Below are positions 13,801 to 26,193 of a stretch of DNA of 64,000 nucleotides, one piece after another. Origin of the DNA: Acanthaster planci (taxonomy: Eukaryota; Echinodermata; Asteroidea; Valvatida; Acanthasteridae); assembly GCF_001949145.1 (NCBI RefSeq), contig NW_019091435.1:473167-537166 (forward strand), given 5' to 3'. The notes beneath the pieces are model-generated. The model saw only the letters and a program-made list of their open reading frames with translations, made no database searches and had not been told where the DNA came from. Position numbers and translations under genes: made by a program. Positions within the stretch are counted from its first letter, which is position 1. Every line of letters starts with the position of its first letter.

Positions 13801-15187
13801 AAGATAGGAACTCTCTCCTGAAGACAAATTACAGGACATGATGGAGGGCAAGGGGTGTATGACACAAAACCACTGTGCAAACAACTGGTAAGTCACTGGC
13901 CTATCAATTCTCACAGCCTTCACTGCATTGGATGGAAGGGCTGTTATGAAAGCTCATACAACTGCAAGTTCAAGAACATGTAAATTGTAATTACAGTCAT
14001 GTACATTTGTACATGTACAGTTCTTTTAGTCATTTTCAAGTACTACACCCCTTTAATATTCAGCTACACTGTATAACATTCATCCAGTACTGTACAAATT
14101 TACATGTACATTGTATTAAAGACCAATTAATGGGGATTGTTTCTTCACGTTTCACTTTGGTTTCTGGGAAATTTACTTTTTGCAGACTCCTTATTTACCC
14201 AATTCTACCTAAATAATGCAAGATGAGATTTCCACAGAACCAACAAGTCTACATTCTGCAAATATTCCTGCTACAAAAAGAGTGCGCATTCAGTGTTAAT
14301 ACTCTAAAAATGTGTTTGTGTTATAATTTACATGTTTTACATGTGAAAGGTGACATTTATGTGGCACCTGAGTGATACAAATGGCAGTGTTCAATATTTA
14401 TGGATAAACAGTGCATTATTCAATTTTTATAACCTCTACATTTGCTTTTCACACCAATGAAACTGTCAATGAAGTTTTATTCCTTCATGTTGAGAATATA
14501 CCGACACATGATGGGGAATACACAGAGTATCCCTGCCATGAAATATAAAAAATATAAGAATACATTTGGGGGATGTTTTGTTAAATAATATATTCTCCAT
14601 AAAAAGCAAGATGATATTTCATTATGTACATGTACTTGCAAATGCACAACAATTCCTGGGGAGATGCTTGCCAGTAATACACCCAGACACTTGGACACCA
14701 CTTGCCTTATCACCAAGTACAAACACTGTACCATTGGTGCACACTAGATTAAACATCACTTAGCCATTAGACTTATTCACACTTAGTGTTGACATTGTCC
14801 ATCACTAAGTCAATCCTACTACACTCTTTGCAGTGGCCAGGAAGGCTAACATCTGCCTAGCATCTGACTAAACAGGAGGCAATGACTGAACCAATCCTCA
14901 ACCCACTCTCATTAGTGTAATTCAATTACTTATCAATTACCACTCCTATACTGCCTTGCTATCAAAGAAGAAGAGCTATCAAATGTATGCACAGTCCATG
15001 AAATGTCAGCTAGTAGTAACAACTACACCACATGAATGTTCATGCATATTTATATCATAGACTTTTAATGGGTGTTTATGTATTAAAGTGATATTTCAAC
15101 ATGGGGCAATGAACACATATGAAGTAAACATAAGCTATTTTGAGGAGCTTCCATTATTTTAATGCAGCCTACTGTATACACATGTAT
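10857..15187. other. Intronic stretch without recognised gene
   Basis: I see no supported exon, RNA gene or transposon end here. Simple features are homopolymer runs such as the C run near 13352 and scattered TACATGTA words. Confidence 0.45.
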
Positions 15188-15549
15188 CAGGGTTCCCACA
15201 GAATCTGAACAGCAAATTTCGTATTTTTCTCGTAACTTTCCAGACAAAAATATGACAATTTCCATGACATTAAACACCACTCTGTAGATAAAAGTTGTTT
15301 GTATCGTGAACTGGAAGACTGCCATAGCCATTACTGGTAATATAAAGTGACAAGAATATAGCCTTTATTTGTAAACTGACATGTATCAAAAATAACATTT
15401 GCGTGATCTTGAGGTCCTGACTGTTCCAATAGTTTCCCCTCTCACAAGATTCAAGGACATCATATATTTTTCTCCAAATTTTCCAAAACTTTCCAGGACA
15501 CTTGTTTTCCAGTAATTTTAGGATTTTTCAATGACCATGGGGGACCCTG
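15188..15549. mobile_element. hAT-like MITE (362 bp)
   Basis: The terminal inverted repeats begin CAGGGTTCCCAC on the left and CAGGGTCCCCCATGG when the right end is reversed. The subterminal sequence is full of short TTTTCCA/TGGAAAA words (for example AAACTTTCCAGGACA). This combination is characteristic of a widespread hAT-type MITE group in animals. A clean 8-bp target duplication is not visible, because the flanks are ATGTA-type low-complexity sequence. No transposase frame is present. Confidence 0.65.
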
Positions 15550-15971
15550 ATGTACATACAAAAAAATTAATGTATTCACTTGGCACTCATCACCATTTCA
15601 ATATTGAGTTTTGCCTGCATAAAAATTATGAGCAAAGCACATGTTTAGTGCTGTTCAGTTGGCTTAGGTACATACCTGTGGAACTTGAACCCTTGACCCA
15701 ACATTTTCCACACCAGACTTGTCAAAGAGTAACACAGGATCATTTCCATCTCTACAATGTACAGTTGGAATTCCTATGAGGCATTCATTTATTAACCTCC
15801 TTATCTCAGCAAGAGCAAGAAAGCAGTATTCAGTATGGACAACAATACTGAACTTGACAGTTAAGTTGATAAATTAGACTTCTATTCTTGGCTGTACAAG
15901 TGAGCGGACTACGGTAAGATGAAACAACTGTAACTGATGCCAACCTACATGTATGGTCACCGTCAAGCATA

Positions 15972-16063
15972 CACTATGAACATCAAACAAAAGAAACACA
16001 GTACACCAACAATGAACATCTATTGTTATTGCACCATGCTTCTTTTGTTAGATGTTCATAGTG
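15972..16063. repeat. Foldback with 24-bp arms
   Basis: CACTATGAACATCAAACAAA at 15972 and its near-exact reverse complement ending at 16063 form 24-bp arms with one mismatch. They are separated by about 44 bases. It could be a small MITE or a simple inverted duplication. Confidence 0.8.
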
Positions 16064-19009
16064 ATATCCACTGCAATATCACTATCACATGAAAGCACAG
16101 CCTGTGTAGGGAGCAGCGGTCCCTCACGACCAGTGACTGAAAAATTGCATGTAATTTAAAGTACATGTACATCAAAGAGTTGGGAACAATTGTATTGAAA
16201 CTGTTGATGCAGGTACATGTACATGTACTGTACTAAGTTAACTGGTGATCATTGATGGAATTTCATGCTACATTGTACATGTCATCACGTGTGTTGCGGT
16301 TTAGTATTTATGTGTATACGATTTGTTATAAGCCTCCTGAAAATTTTATTCAACTTATAGCCTGTGAGATGTTACAACTGGAAAAAATCTTGATTTTTCA
16401 AGTAAGTCAGACTATCTTACAGTTCACGCAGGAGTCACTTGAAAAATCTTTGGGCTGAGTCAATTCAAATAATTCGCTATCCGAATATTTGACCTTCAAT
16501 TTGATCAAATATCCCAATATTCAGCTATACCGACAAAATCAGTTGCAATAACACACTATTTTACATTATGATCGATATAATAGCTTCTCACATACGTGTT
16601 TGACATGGAACACGTTCGGTATGCGTAACTAACTTACTGCATGGTCTTTGCGTACGCGCAGAACGCATGCAAGAACACGCTTGTAACCACCCGTCTTTCT
16701 TTCGCTGATTGGGGGTGCATTTCAGCTCGGAGCGGAGTCTGCCATTAATACTTATAGCAGCCCAAATCTTTCACAAGCCAATAACTCTTGCTCATGTAGC
16801 ACAGATACAAAGGTTATGTTAAGGATTTACTGAAGATTGAATAAACGGTGCACTGCCTTGAACATGTCAGGAGGAGAGGCAATTTATGGATGACTGCATG
16901 AAATATCACTGACCATACATGTACATGTAAATAAAAATGCTTTGTTCCAAAAAAAATGTAAAGCTTCTCTGATAGGTGTCAATGTACATACCCGTATGTA
17001 CTGTACCAGTACAAAGCATGAATGTCTCCAGGGTCATGCTAAGTTTAAACTAAATTTGTCATTTCCCTTCCAAAATCTGAAAACAGTCTGAGAGGGAAAA
17101 ATAAAATGGCTCCTAGAGCGTTAAAGCGTCTCATAATTCAATCTGCACCCCTCTCATGCTTGTTCTCTTGCGACTAAGCACATCATGTTGATTTATCTAA
17201 ATGTGCAAAGCAGTACCTTTACATGTACGTGCCCTTGCAAATGTAAGCAATATTAAGATTTACCTTGAACCTGGATGACATAGTCATTCATCCCAGCATA
17301 CTGTACATTAAACCACAGACTGAAAGCCATCGGGTTCTCTGCAACTCAAGAGTGCAGGCAAGGACAGACACATCCAAGACAAAGTGATACACCATACTGT
17401 GCAATGTGCATAGGTGTACATGAAAAGGCACATGGCCAAATCAACACCCTGTTAGCCTCCTGACATACTGTATGGTTTCCAAATGTTGCCAGCAGCAGTC
17501 AATATTCCTGTGCAATGCTGTTACACATTAAATTATTCATTTCTTCAAATTCTTTAACAAATGTCTTTGATGTACATGTACATGCATGTTGTGCAACTCC
17601 CATTGGATAAGTTTCACAGCAATAGCATGAAAGAGCAACTTTTCATTTCTTTGGCAACAAGCTTCAAGTTGATGCAAATTTTATATATGTATGTACATGT
17701 ATATATACTAGACATGCTGTGTAGAGAAGGCCAATTTACACAGATGACAGATACATGTACATGTAAAAGAGGACAACGTACAAAAGCAGCATGGAACTGA
17801 TATTGTACATTTATACACAAGATGGAAACTCGATGGGTATGTAAATCACTGTCATTGGCTATCCACAGTAACATTGGCATTCAATCTGAAGGAATCAAAG
17901 GTACAACAAACATGCCCAGTTGCCAACTCTTACTCTGTCTTTCAAGCCAGTTGGTGATGTTCAGAGTGGTATTAAAGTGTTCAAGTTTATAAGTACAGTA
18001 ATTTATCAGCCTTTTAATAAAATCTGATATTTGTTATTGATCATCTGTGTGAGTGGGCCAAAGGTTCCTGTTTTGCTTTAACCCTTTCATATCCTTGTTT
18101 TTAACTTCAGGAATCTCTGCAAGATGCATGGTTTTCCTGGACTACATTAACAACAGGCAGTGACATCAACTCAAGAATGGCATAATTTGACCTTCTGCTC
18201 TAATCTGAACATTGCCAGTGCCAAGACCTTGGATTGAGAAAAAAAAATCCGATGTTGAACACCAAATCTCATGCAATACCCTGGAAGGGGCAAATGATGC
18301 TTTCAATATGCAAGTACCTGCACAGTGCTTGCTTCACATATTGCATGCATTTTGAGTGCAGCAGGGTTATCTTGTGATCTGACCAGATACTAGACTGATA
18401 GAAGACAGTGGAGTTCCTGGACACAGTGGCACCAGGGGGTTTAAGGGCCAGCCTGCCAGGCTACAGATGCCCACTACAATCAATTATGGCCCTGACACTC
18501 CCTTCATGGGCACAGGTAAATCCACTCCACCTGTCTCATCCTGCCTAGCCAAGCAAAACAGCCACACAGCACATTGATTTCAGGTGTTTAGACTGCTGAG
18601 AAAGGTAGCCAACAGAAAACAAGATGTGATTAGCAATCAGAGCACACGCTTTGCTAAGAGAAAGTCTCTTGAGCATTACTCATCCAATGCAGCACGGACA
18701 AGTACTGCATTTCTGCAATTCAAATAAATTTTCCCTGAATGAGATGCAACTTTTGTTAAAATAAAATTTCTTTGAGCAAATTTACCGAACAATAAAATTC
18801 CACTTGTACACAACTGTACATATATGCAAATACGAGGTGCTTGTGACATACAACATGATCAAGGCTGTGTTCCATACTCAAATGTGTACATGTAGGCCTA
18901 ATCAACACAACATTCAGCCAGAAAGACAGAATTTTTACACAGAACAATTTTTCTCAGCTTTAGCTTCCTCGAATCTTAACAGTACTTGACATCATTTCTA
19001 AGTCAAAGT
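16064..19009. other. Intronic stretch without recognised gene
   Basis: No exon was recognised. The block 16570-16760 is richer in CpG than its surroundings and contains partial palindromes; I could not assign it to a transposon end or a promoter. Confidence 0.4.
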
Positions 19010-19065
19010 ATAAGAGATAACTTATCTCTTATTTCTTTTATAAATACTTATCTCAGATAAGTATT
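19010..19065. promoter_or_regulatory. Two adjacent 23-bp palindromes built from GATA-type sites
   Basis: Two perfect inverted repeats, each with 11-bp arms around a single C, lie at 19010-19032 (core AAGAGATAACTTATCTCTT) and 19043-19065 (core ATACTTATCTCAGATAAGTA). Together they contain four WGATAR-like sites (AGATAA or TTATCT) in opposed pairs, with centres 33 bases apart. WGATAR is the known recognition sequence of GATA zinc-finger factors. A regulatory role is inference only; a decayed hairpin repeat would look the same. Confidence 0.35.
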
Positions 19066-21904
19066 GATAAAAAAATTCAGAACTACTTGCACATACACTG
19101 TACAATTACTAACGGTGCGCAGTATTTTGCTTTCATATCAAAGCAATAACATACATGTACATGTATCACTGTAACCAAAAATCCTTTTACATGTACCAGT
19201 ACCATTCTTGTCCATGTGGAAGTGAAAATTCAGATATTGATCAAATAGAAAATCATAATTTGAATAATGTACTTATTTTCAATTAATCAGCCTTCACGCA
19301 TAAAAATACATGCATGTTCACATTCTCTGCAAAATTTGGGTAATTAGCTAAAATGGGACTGCAAGAAGATGTATGCAAATTACATGTACATGAACCAAGG
19401 GGTATTCAGTACAATTGAGTGGCAGTCAGAGTTTATGGTGTGGTTGTTGGATGACATCAGCTATCTGGGAATCAATGGGTGCTTTGTGCAGCATTCTCAA
19501 GGTTGAACAGTATGCTGTGTTCCTTTTTTCCCAGCTTTTCTCACTCTCTGATGGTGGACTAGCGTCCAAGTGCAACCATTCAGCAGCAAGACCACCACAG
19601 ACTTTTCATTTTTACTACCTTTGAAACTGCTTAATTATTACAGGTGTAGGAATAGAGACTGGTGCACTTTCTGTACACATGAGCTGAGGAAGGATAAAAA
19701 TATGCACAGTGCATGCCAACATGTACCATAATGTTTCCATATGATAAGAGAGGTACTAACACTGTACATTCATGTCACTGCCAGTCAGGAAGTTATGCTC
19801 TAAATAAATTGTCCAAAGACATGTTTCCATCATATAACAGTGTTTTGATTGATGGTTTATAGTTACACTTCACAAAAATGTTGACACAAATTACCCATGT
19901 TTTAAGGTTTTAATTCAAAGATCAGACAACGAATTCTACCACATTCAGCCAGGATGTTTTTGGTATGAAATGCATTTATATGTACGCATGTAAACTGAAA
20001 ACCACAGCGATATCCCAGCATTAATACTAGCAATTTTCATAAATTCAAATTGGAAACAACTTTAAACAGAGCTGCTTCACAAGTGAAAAATCAAACAGAA
20101 AAATATGAATTTTTCCCAATTCTAAGTTCATCACCAGTAAGTCACTGTCTGACTTTCACCAGCTTTAATTCAATGTACACTTAGGATACCATGCACGGCC
20201 TGCTCCATGAATGATGCAATTCATTTGTCCTCTAAACAGTTTCACAACTCAATAACTCAGCTCAATGTTATGATTACTGTGAGATACCAACAGTTCAAAC
20301 ACTTCAGATTAATTAGTTTTACATTGTGCTCGGATATGTTATTTCAAGACAAACAGTACCAGTACTTACCAGAAGCAATCATTGAACAATTCCACAGCAA
20401 GAAGACAAGTCCAAACAGACTTAATCTGTTGGTCTTTGCAGTATTTGTATCCAATCCAGATTGCAAGCAAGCCTTCATAGTGCTGACTGTTAAAATGAGC
20501 GGATTTCTTTTCTCAGTGACTGTTGTCTCACTGTGAATGTGTGAAGTAGTAACAAAGCCGGCAGAAGCTGTTTGGCTAGTTTAAACTCACAGATCACTGC
20601 TGAGTCTACAACATTACAATTTGTGATTCTCCACAAGACAATGTGTACAAAATGCACATCCTGGCCAGGAAAATCTGGCTTCCACCACAAGTCTGCATTC
20701 AGAGGCAATGGTTTAGCTGTTGTTTTGTGCTGCTGGCTTGTCGCATCCACGCACCCCTCACACCAGTCTTTCAAACCTTGACACAAGAGTGTGTGTTGCC
20801 AGTAACACTGAGCGAGATGAAATGCCTACACATTATCAGCAGCATGCTGGATGTGGTGGAAACCGGCTGCCTGGCTCCCTGTAGAGCAGAGCAGGACTTT
20901 CCACAAAGCAATGGCAAAGCTGTAAGGTCAACTCATTTCTTTGCAGGGGGGACCCATAACTAATGCAATTACATTTTTCAAGACAAAATCCCCATACTCT
21001 CCATGCAATGTGGCCAGTTATCCGTAGAGTCTAGTGATGGTAATGACTGTAGTTCTAGGCTAAATGACTTCTGCAGTATTTCTACAGTATTTTCCCCCTC
21101 AATATTACAAGATATTTACATGCACTGATGCCTTACCTATGATATAATTCACATGGCTACAGTATTTAATAAACATCTTTCCCCCTAAAATTATTTCTTG
21201 AATGTCATTTTCACAGCACTGAAATGATACATGTACATTTAATTTCTTTAAGAGAAAAGTTACCGGTATCTTCAACTTAAAGCATACATGATAATGGTAA
21301 AATATTATTATAATCATTCCTTACTTGTAATATCGTCACTGCACATAAATGCTGAGTGTGCAGTAACCATCCTCTTGGACATACTGGGGTACATTCATCA
21401 AAACCCTTTAAAATGATAGTTTGTCCTGCATTAACTGTCAATTTAAAACCACAAATTCAAGACAAACATTTCTCAGATTGGCTACAAGTAAAATATTATT
21501 TACATGTACACTCATCTTTGTTGATACAACATACTTGTAAGGCCATACTAAATCCAAAACCTTTTCTGATTTTATCCCATTTACAGTGAGTGTATGCATG
21601 AGTGAGTGCCAAATACAAACACCTACATGTACATGAACTTCACAATAGTGGCGCCACATTACTTTTTGTTAGTCTCCAAATCATATACAAATCCATGTAA
21701 ACATACATAAAGGACTCCTGACACTAAGGTAAAGGCTGCACTAGTGTAGTGAACAATGACAGTGAGAGATTACAGTGATGGGTACTGAGCATTTAACCAC
21801 CATTGTGTACATGCACATTTTTACTAAAACCATGCTCTATGCCAAATGATGTGATAGGAGCACACAACCCAAACAGACTCTATCAAGTAAGCAAAGCGAT
21901 GTGT
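19066..21904. other. Intronic stretch without recognised gene
   Basis: Nothing was recognised. Open frames of about 100 codons at 20207-20536 and 20643-20963 lack any known domain or splice context and are probably chance. Confidence 0.4.
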
Positions 21905-22735
21905 TTTATGGGTGTCATTCCACTTGGTTTGACATGAACTCTGGGATCCCATGCCACAAGGCTCAGTTCTGGGGCCTTTACATTTTAACATCTCCATTAA
22001 TGATCTCCATAATTTGAATTTCAATAACTTACCACCATTGGTTTTTACGTTTTTTTCTGCTGTTCTGTGACACATGCCCATAGCTTATATTTGACATTTT
22101 CATGTTCTTGGTTTTTCTTTTTGTAATTGCAACGCTGGTTGATCGTAAAGTGCCTGGGAGCATTGATTTTAAATGGATTAGGTGCTATATGAATCGACAT
22201 TATTATTATTTATTACTATTACGCTGATGAGACATGTACAAGGACCTCTGTGTTTAAAACAGTGACACTGTTCATGAAATGAAGTGATCTCAACGCCATC
22301 AATGATTGGTCAAAAAAGAATCCTATTGCACTCAACATCAAGAAATTTCAAGTTATGGCTCTTTGCAGAACCAGCCAGCAAATGCATCCCCCTCAATATG
22401 TCTCGGACGATACTCTTATTCAAGAAGTGAAAACCCTAAAATCATTTAGGAGTTCAAATTCAACATAATTGTTGCCGGGAAGATTATGTACACTGCATGT
22501 ATGTCACTACTAAGGCCTTCCAGACTCTGGGTTTATCATGTTTGGGTGACTGCAACACAAAAACCTTACTTGCCTTTGATAAAACAATCACTTGGCATAT
22601 TCTTGATAATTGCTCTCCTGTCTGGTCTGTTGTGTCAGACCAACTTGAAAAGGTTTAAAGGTATGCCAGTCGGCTCATTTTACATCAACCCAGTCTGAAG
22701 CAACTTCACCCTGAGAGGTTAAATCTCCTTCGTGT
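21905..22735 (+). pseudogene. Non-LTR retrotransposon reverse transcriptase fragment (disrupted)
   Basis: This is a relic of a LINE reverse transcriptase. At 21954-22017 the frame reads PQGSVLGPLHFNISINDLHN, the palm-domain motif that precedes the catalytic YxDD. The SGIP just before it is in another frame, so there is a small indel near 21950. At 22220-22231 YADE stands in place of YADD. It is followed by DLNAINDWSKKNPIALNIKK and FQVMA, the usual thumb-side context. Further on, after more indels, come SPVWSVVSDQLEKV, a stop, then RYASRLILHQPSLKQLHPER. The stretch between INDL and YADE is about 200 bases where about 30-60 are expected, because another repeat tail is inserted there. The element is dead, through stops, frameshifts and insertion. 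The clade (CR1/L2/jockey-like) cannot be settled by eye. Confidence 0.85.
22035..22217 (+). mobile_element. Short insert ending in a LINE/SINE-type (ATT)n tail inside the reverse transcriptase relic
   Basis: The insert interrupts the coding order between the INDL and YADE motifs. Its right end reads AAAGTGCCTGGGAGCATTGA, then TAGGTGCTATATGAATCGAC, then ATTATTATTATTTATTACTA. This matches the common 3' end of several non-LTR elements and their SINEs in marine invertebrates (GGCGCTATATAAAT followed by ATT repeats). The left boundary is approximate. Confidence 0.55.
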
Positions 22736-23631
22736 ACATGTAGGTACACTTAGTGCCAGGTGAGAGTTATATTTGTGAAATTTGTTTATTAACAACTGAT
22801 AATTGGTAACTGGGGAAATCTCTTTCCATTCTTTTTAGGTGAGGTCAGTGTGAATGGTAGCCATGTGCACATTCCCGATTGACCTTTCACCACCTGTATA
22901 CTCATTCTGACCTGTATTTTATTCTATTACCAGTCAGTTTTTTTAGGAAATGGAGCATCTTTCCCGAAAATCTTATTACATGTTAGCCTGTGCCCCTTAT
23001 CTTACTTTTATGTGTGAACTAAACATTATCTCTATCTGTAATCTGTTATCTCCCTTTTGGTTATTGGACCATTTCCCGGGATTTTGACATTTTACCTGGT
23101 TTATATGGATGGCAATTTACTTTTTGTTTCTGTAACCTGGGTTAAGTTGCCCCTGGATTTTTTGTCCATCTGTATAATATCTTCCCGTTTCTTTCCTCTT
23201 TTCTCCTTAACCCTAACCCTCCTCAATCCTTCAGCTGTTGGAGGACTGAGGAGTGTTAGGGTTAATCATCTTTCTTCTCTGTTTTTCTCTCATTCTCCTC
23301 GTTCCCATTACCCTTTCCTTCCCCACTCCGGGTTCTCCCTTACCCCCTCCCCCTATTACCTCACCTTATCTTTACCCCATAATTCTCCTGTGTTACCTTC
23401 CCCCTGTGCATTTTGTTTCTCATTACACGTTTTATCCTTGTGTAGGAATGGAGAAACACACCTCATTTGCGACAGAGCTTTGTTGCAATTTTGTTTTATT
23501 CTCCTTAGCAGCCCCAACCTGTGCGTGAGTTTTCCTGTCTTTCCTAAATTTAAATAATTCACATTTTCATAGTATTTATTTTACACGTACTGGAATGTAT
23601 TATGTTCTTGTCATTCATGCCAAATTTCATA
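22736..23631 (+). other. Pyrimidine-rich stretch, possible 3' sequence of the LINE; holds a 51-bp hairpin
   Basis: Sequence after the reverse transcriptase relic is rich in C and T on the plus strand. The long open frame 23057-23557 reflects that bias (Ser, Leu, Pro, Phe) and has no domain. The 51-bp TTAA hairpin at 23211 sits inside it. Confidence 0.35.
23211..23261 (+). mobile_element. 51-bp TTAA-flanked hairpin mini-MITE, copy A
   Basis: Exactly 51 bases lie between TTAA (23207-23210) and TTAA (23262-23265). The ends are CCCTAAC and GTTAGGG, and the two halves pair imperfectly throughout (CCTCAATCCTTCA versus GGAGGACTGAGG). TTAA target duplication with CCC...GGG ends is the signature of piggyBac-type transposition. 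See copies at 37184 and 45667 and the larger relative at 60109. Confidence 0.7.
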
Positions 23632-24211
23632 TTATTTTCATTTCATTTCATTTCATATTGTGTTATTAAAATCCATTTTCGCAGTTAAAACTGAATTACA
23701 ATGGATTTAACAATCAAAATAAAAAAAGATTAAACAATTAAAATAAGAATTAAAAAAATCAGAATTAAATACTTACAAAAATATTCAACATTTACCATTA
23801 CAGTTTACACTCACTAACATTAAACCACATAACATGACTGATGACCAACACTCATATAAGAACATTACTAAAACACGTCAGTTGCAATTTACTCTTCAAA
23901 GATGACATTATTGTGATCTTAAAAATTTCAGTCACATGTAACCTTTAAAATTTCACTCCCATGTTAAAAAAATGTAATAGAGGGCATTTTTTAAGAGGAG
24001 TACAATCCAAATGTTTCTACCAAGAGAACTTATTAGAGGGGCATTCCTTTCCATATTTGTTATGCAACCGGATTAAGGTAGGAACCGCGCTGGTGAAATA
24101 ACGTTTTGTACGGCAACTGATTTCAGGGATGAATGGTTTATTCCACAACATTCTTGTATGTTGAGGCGGAAAGAATTCACGAAAAAGTGGATGCATTGAT
24201 CTTGTCCACAT
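23632..24211 (-). pseudogene. LINE 3' fragment: reverse-transcriptase C-terminus and (TGAAA)n tail
   Basis: On the minus strand 24211-24017 encodes a run with HTRMLWNKPFIPEISCRTKR, then YFTSAVPTLIRLHNK, then a stop. This resembles the C-terminal pattern of non-LTR polyproteins (HTR, RT-RY-SAVP-IRLHN). About 350 bases later on the same strand comes a short TGAAATGAAATGAAATGAAA repeat (forward TTTCA repeats at 23637-23660), the kind of microsatellite tail that ends CR1/L2-like LINEs. Similarity is judged by eye and is weaker than for the fragments at 21905 and 27151. Confidence 0.45.
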
Positions 24212-26193
24212 GATGAAACATGATAGATTCTTGTACAGTTCAGAGTGTCCAGTATGTATCCAATAAGTACTCCCTCAACACAACACAGGTAGTTTCATCA
24301 TGTTCATGGGCAGACAATGGAAAATCATTACTACTATAAAAGTGTCACAAGGCAAAGCTGCTTTCCCAATGGACTTACATACACATACACATGTACCTTA
24401 ACACAGTAGCTATGCGTTAGCAGCCGAAAAATATGGGATTTTCAGTCATGTCACTTTGGACAGACAGCGGCCATACATGTAGAAGTGTAGGGAAATGCAC
24501 GCACCTTCCAAGTCTCTCAATATTCTTACGTACGTGAAATTACCAACAGAAATACCAGGATTCGAAAATGCGTGCACCTCCACGGACATGGTACACTTCC
24601 TGAAATGCCGTTTCCCACCACGTTATGTCAGGTGAAAAACACCTATACTGACACTTGCAAAGCACCCGTAATGTGTGACATTTCTGCCAATCTCACATGG
24701 CAAATAAACTTTCCACCGCAGTCATAAAAGTCCAAGCAGGAATGCAAGGGAGACTGACACAAAGGAATGTTGCAGGAAGTTTTTGCATAACCACCAAAGA
24801 AAAAGTGCTATGGAAACATGGCTAAAGACACTATGGGTTTGTGCACATTTAAATGGAAACTGAATGTGCATGGCTGCATATACATGTGATAAACAGTCAA
24901 GGGCTCCTAAAATGTATACTGGTACTAAAAAGTTTTAGATACCAGTAGGTACCACCAGCATCTCTAAAAAAAAAACCTGGAAACCCTTTTCATAAAAAAC
25001 AGAGCACTTTTGAATGCCATCCAGTTTTTGCATGCAAAAGTACACAAAAGTAAAGTAAAAGTACTCGTACCAGTACACGCTCTCAGCCAACACACCCGAC
25101 TAATAAAGTCTTTACTTCAATTGCTTTACATGATTGCCACACTTGCAATTTCAAAAGTCAGAGTCCCTGTTCTTCCTCATAAATTGCTAACGGAGCATAC
25201 AACAAATTGTTCAAATTGTGTTGAGCTGAAGCACCTGTGTTAGCAATCACTGTCATCTAGCTGGGCCCACTCAAGGGAACAATCATAATGCAAGGGTCAT
25301 GGACCAGGCCACCTACATGGCATATGTCACCCTACCACCATCATATACCGAACAATACACACTGCCATTACAAGTACTGTACCTCCATTATTTCAAACAT
25401 AATGCCTTGGATCTACTTGCACTGCAATATGCATCACCAGCGTGCAGAGGTCAACCACAAGGCACAGGAGACTAAGGATTTATATCTTGAATCAACATCT
25501 TGAATAATTTTTGAAGCTTCATACTTTATTTATTGCTGCTTGTTATAAGATGCAAGCTTGCATGTTATTAGCAGTGGGTTACACAATTCATGTCATTAGA
25601 GGAAGGAGAGAAACCGATAGATTTCCAGTCACTTTTCTTTTCAAAGATATGTACAATTGGAGAACACGCCAGCAGTATGGGGACTGACGTACAGGGTATA
25701 TGTACACGGTACATTGAAGTCCACATGGCACAAGTATTACAGTAGTACATCCCAGCATTACACATAATTCTCAACAAAAAATGGAATGCTATTAATTAAT
25801 TTTTTCCACCAAATCAAATACCCAGTAGTGGTATTCCTTTAACTGATATAGGGATGATTTTGTGCACATGTACACAAGTTTGGATTTGTTGTTGTTTTGA
25901 ATGAAGTATCCTGGCACTTTTGTATGTACTGCTACCTCTTCATGATGCATTACTGCAGTTGTACACCATGACATGCAAAAGTTCCTCATTTTGGGCAAAA
26001 CTTAAAATTTATACTGTAGAGTACTTGTTTCATTTTGAAAGACTTGACAGTGAGTGACAGTCTAATCAAGGACAGCTACATAATGATCATTCATACATGT
26101 AGACATAGAGGTGTGTATGTACTGCAATCAAATGACAACAAATACATATGTACATAAATTATACTGTTATGAATAACTATCAAAGACAGTTCC
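24212..26193. other. Intronic stretch without recognised gene
   Basis: No exon or repeat boundary was recognised apart from scattered TACATGTA words. Confidence 0.4.

Noticed and set aside
15660-15760. B-box-like GGGTTCAAGTTCC on the minus strand
   Set aside because: No A box or folding arms; common by chance in this sequence.
23207-23220. TTAACCCTAACCC as interstitial telomeric repeat (also near 5775)
   Set aside because: At 23207 it is the TTAA site plus terminal sequence of the 51-bp hairpin; at 5775 it is a single isolated word.
23057-23557. 166-codon plus-strand ORF rich in Ser, Leu, Pro and Phe
   Set aside because: It reflects pyrimidine-rich composition and contains the 51-bp hairpin; no domain.
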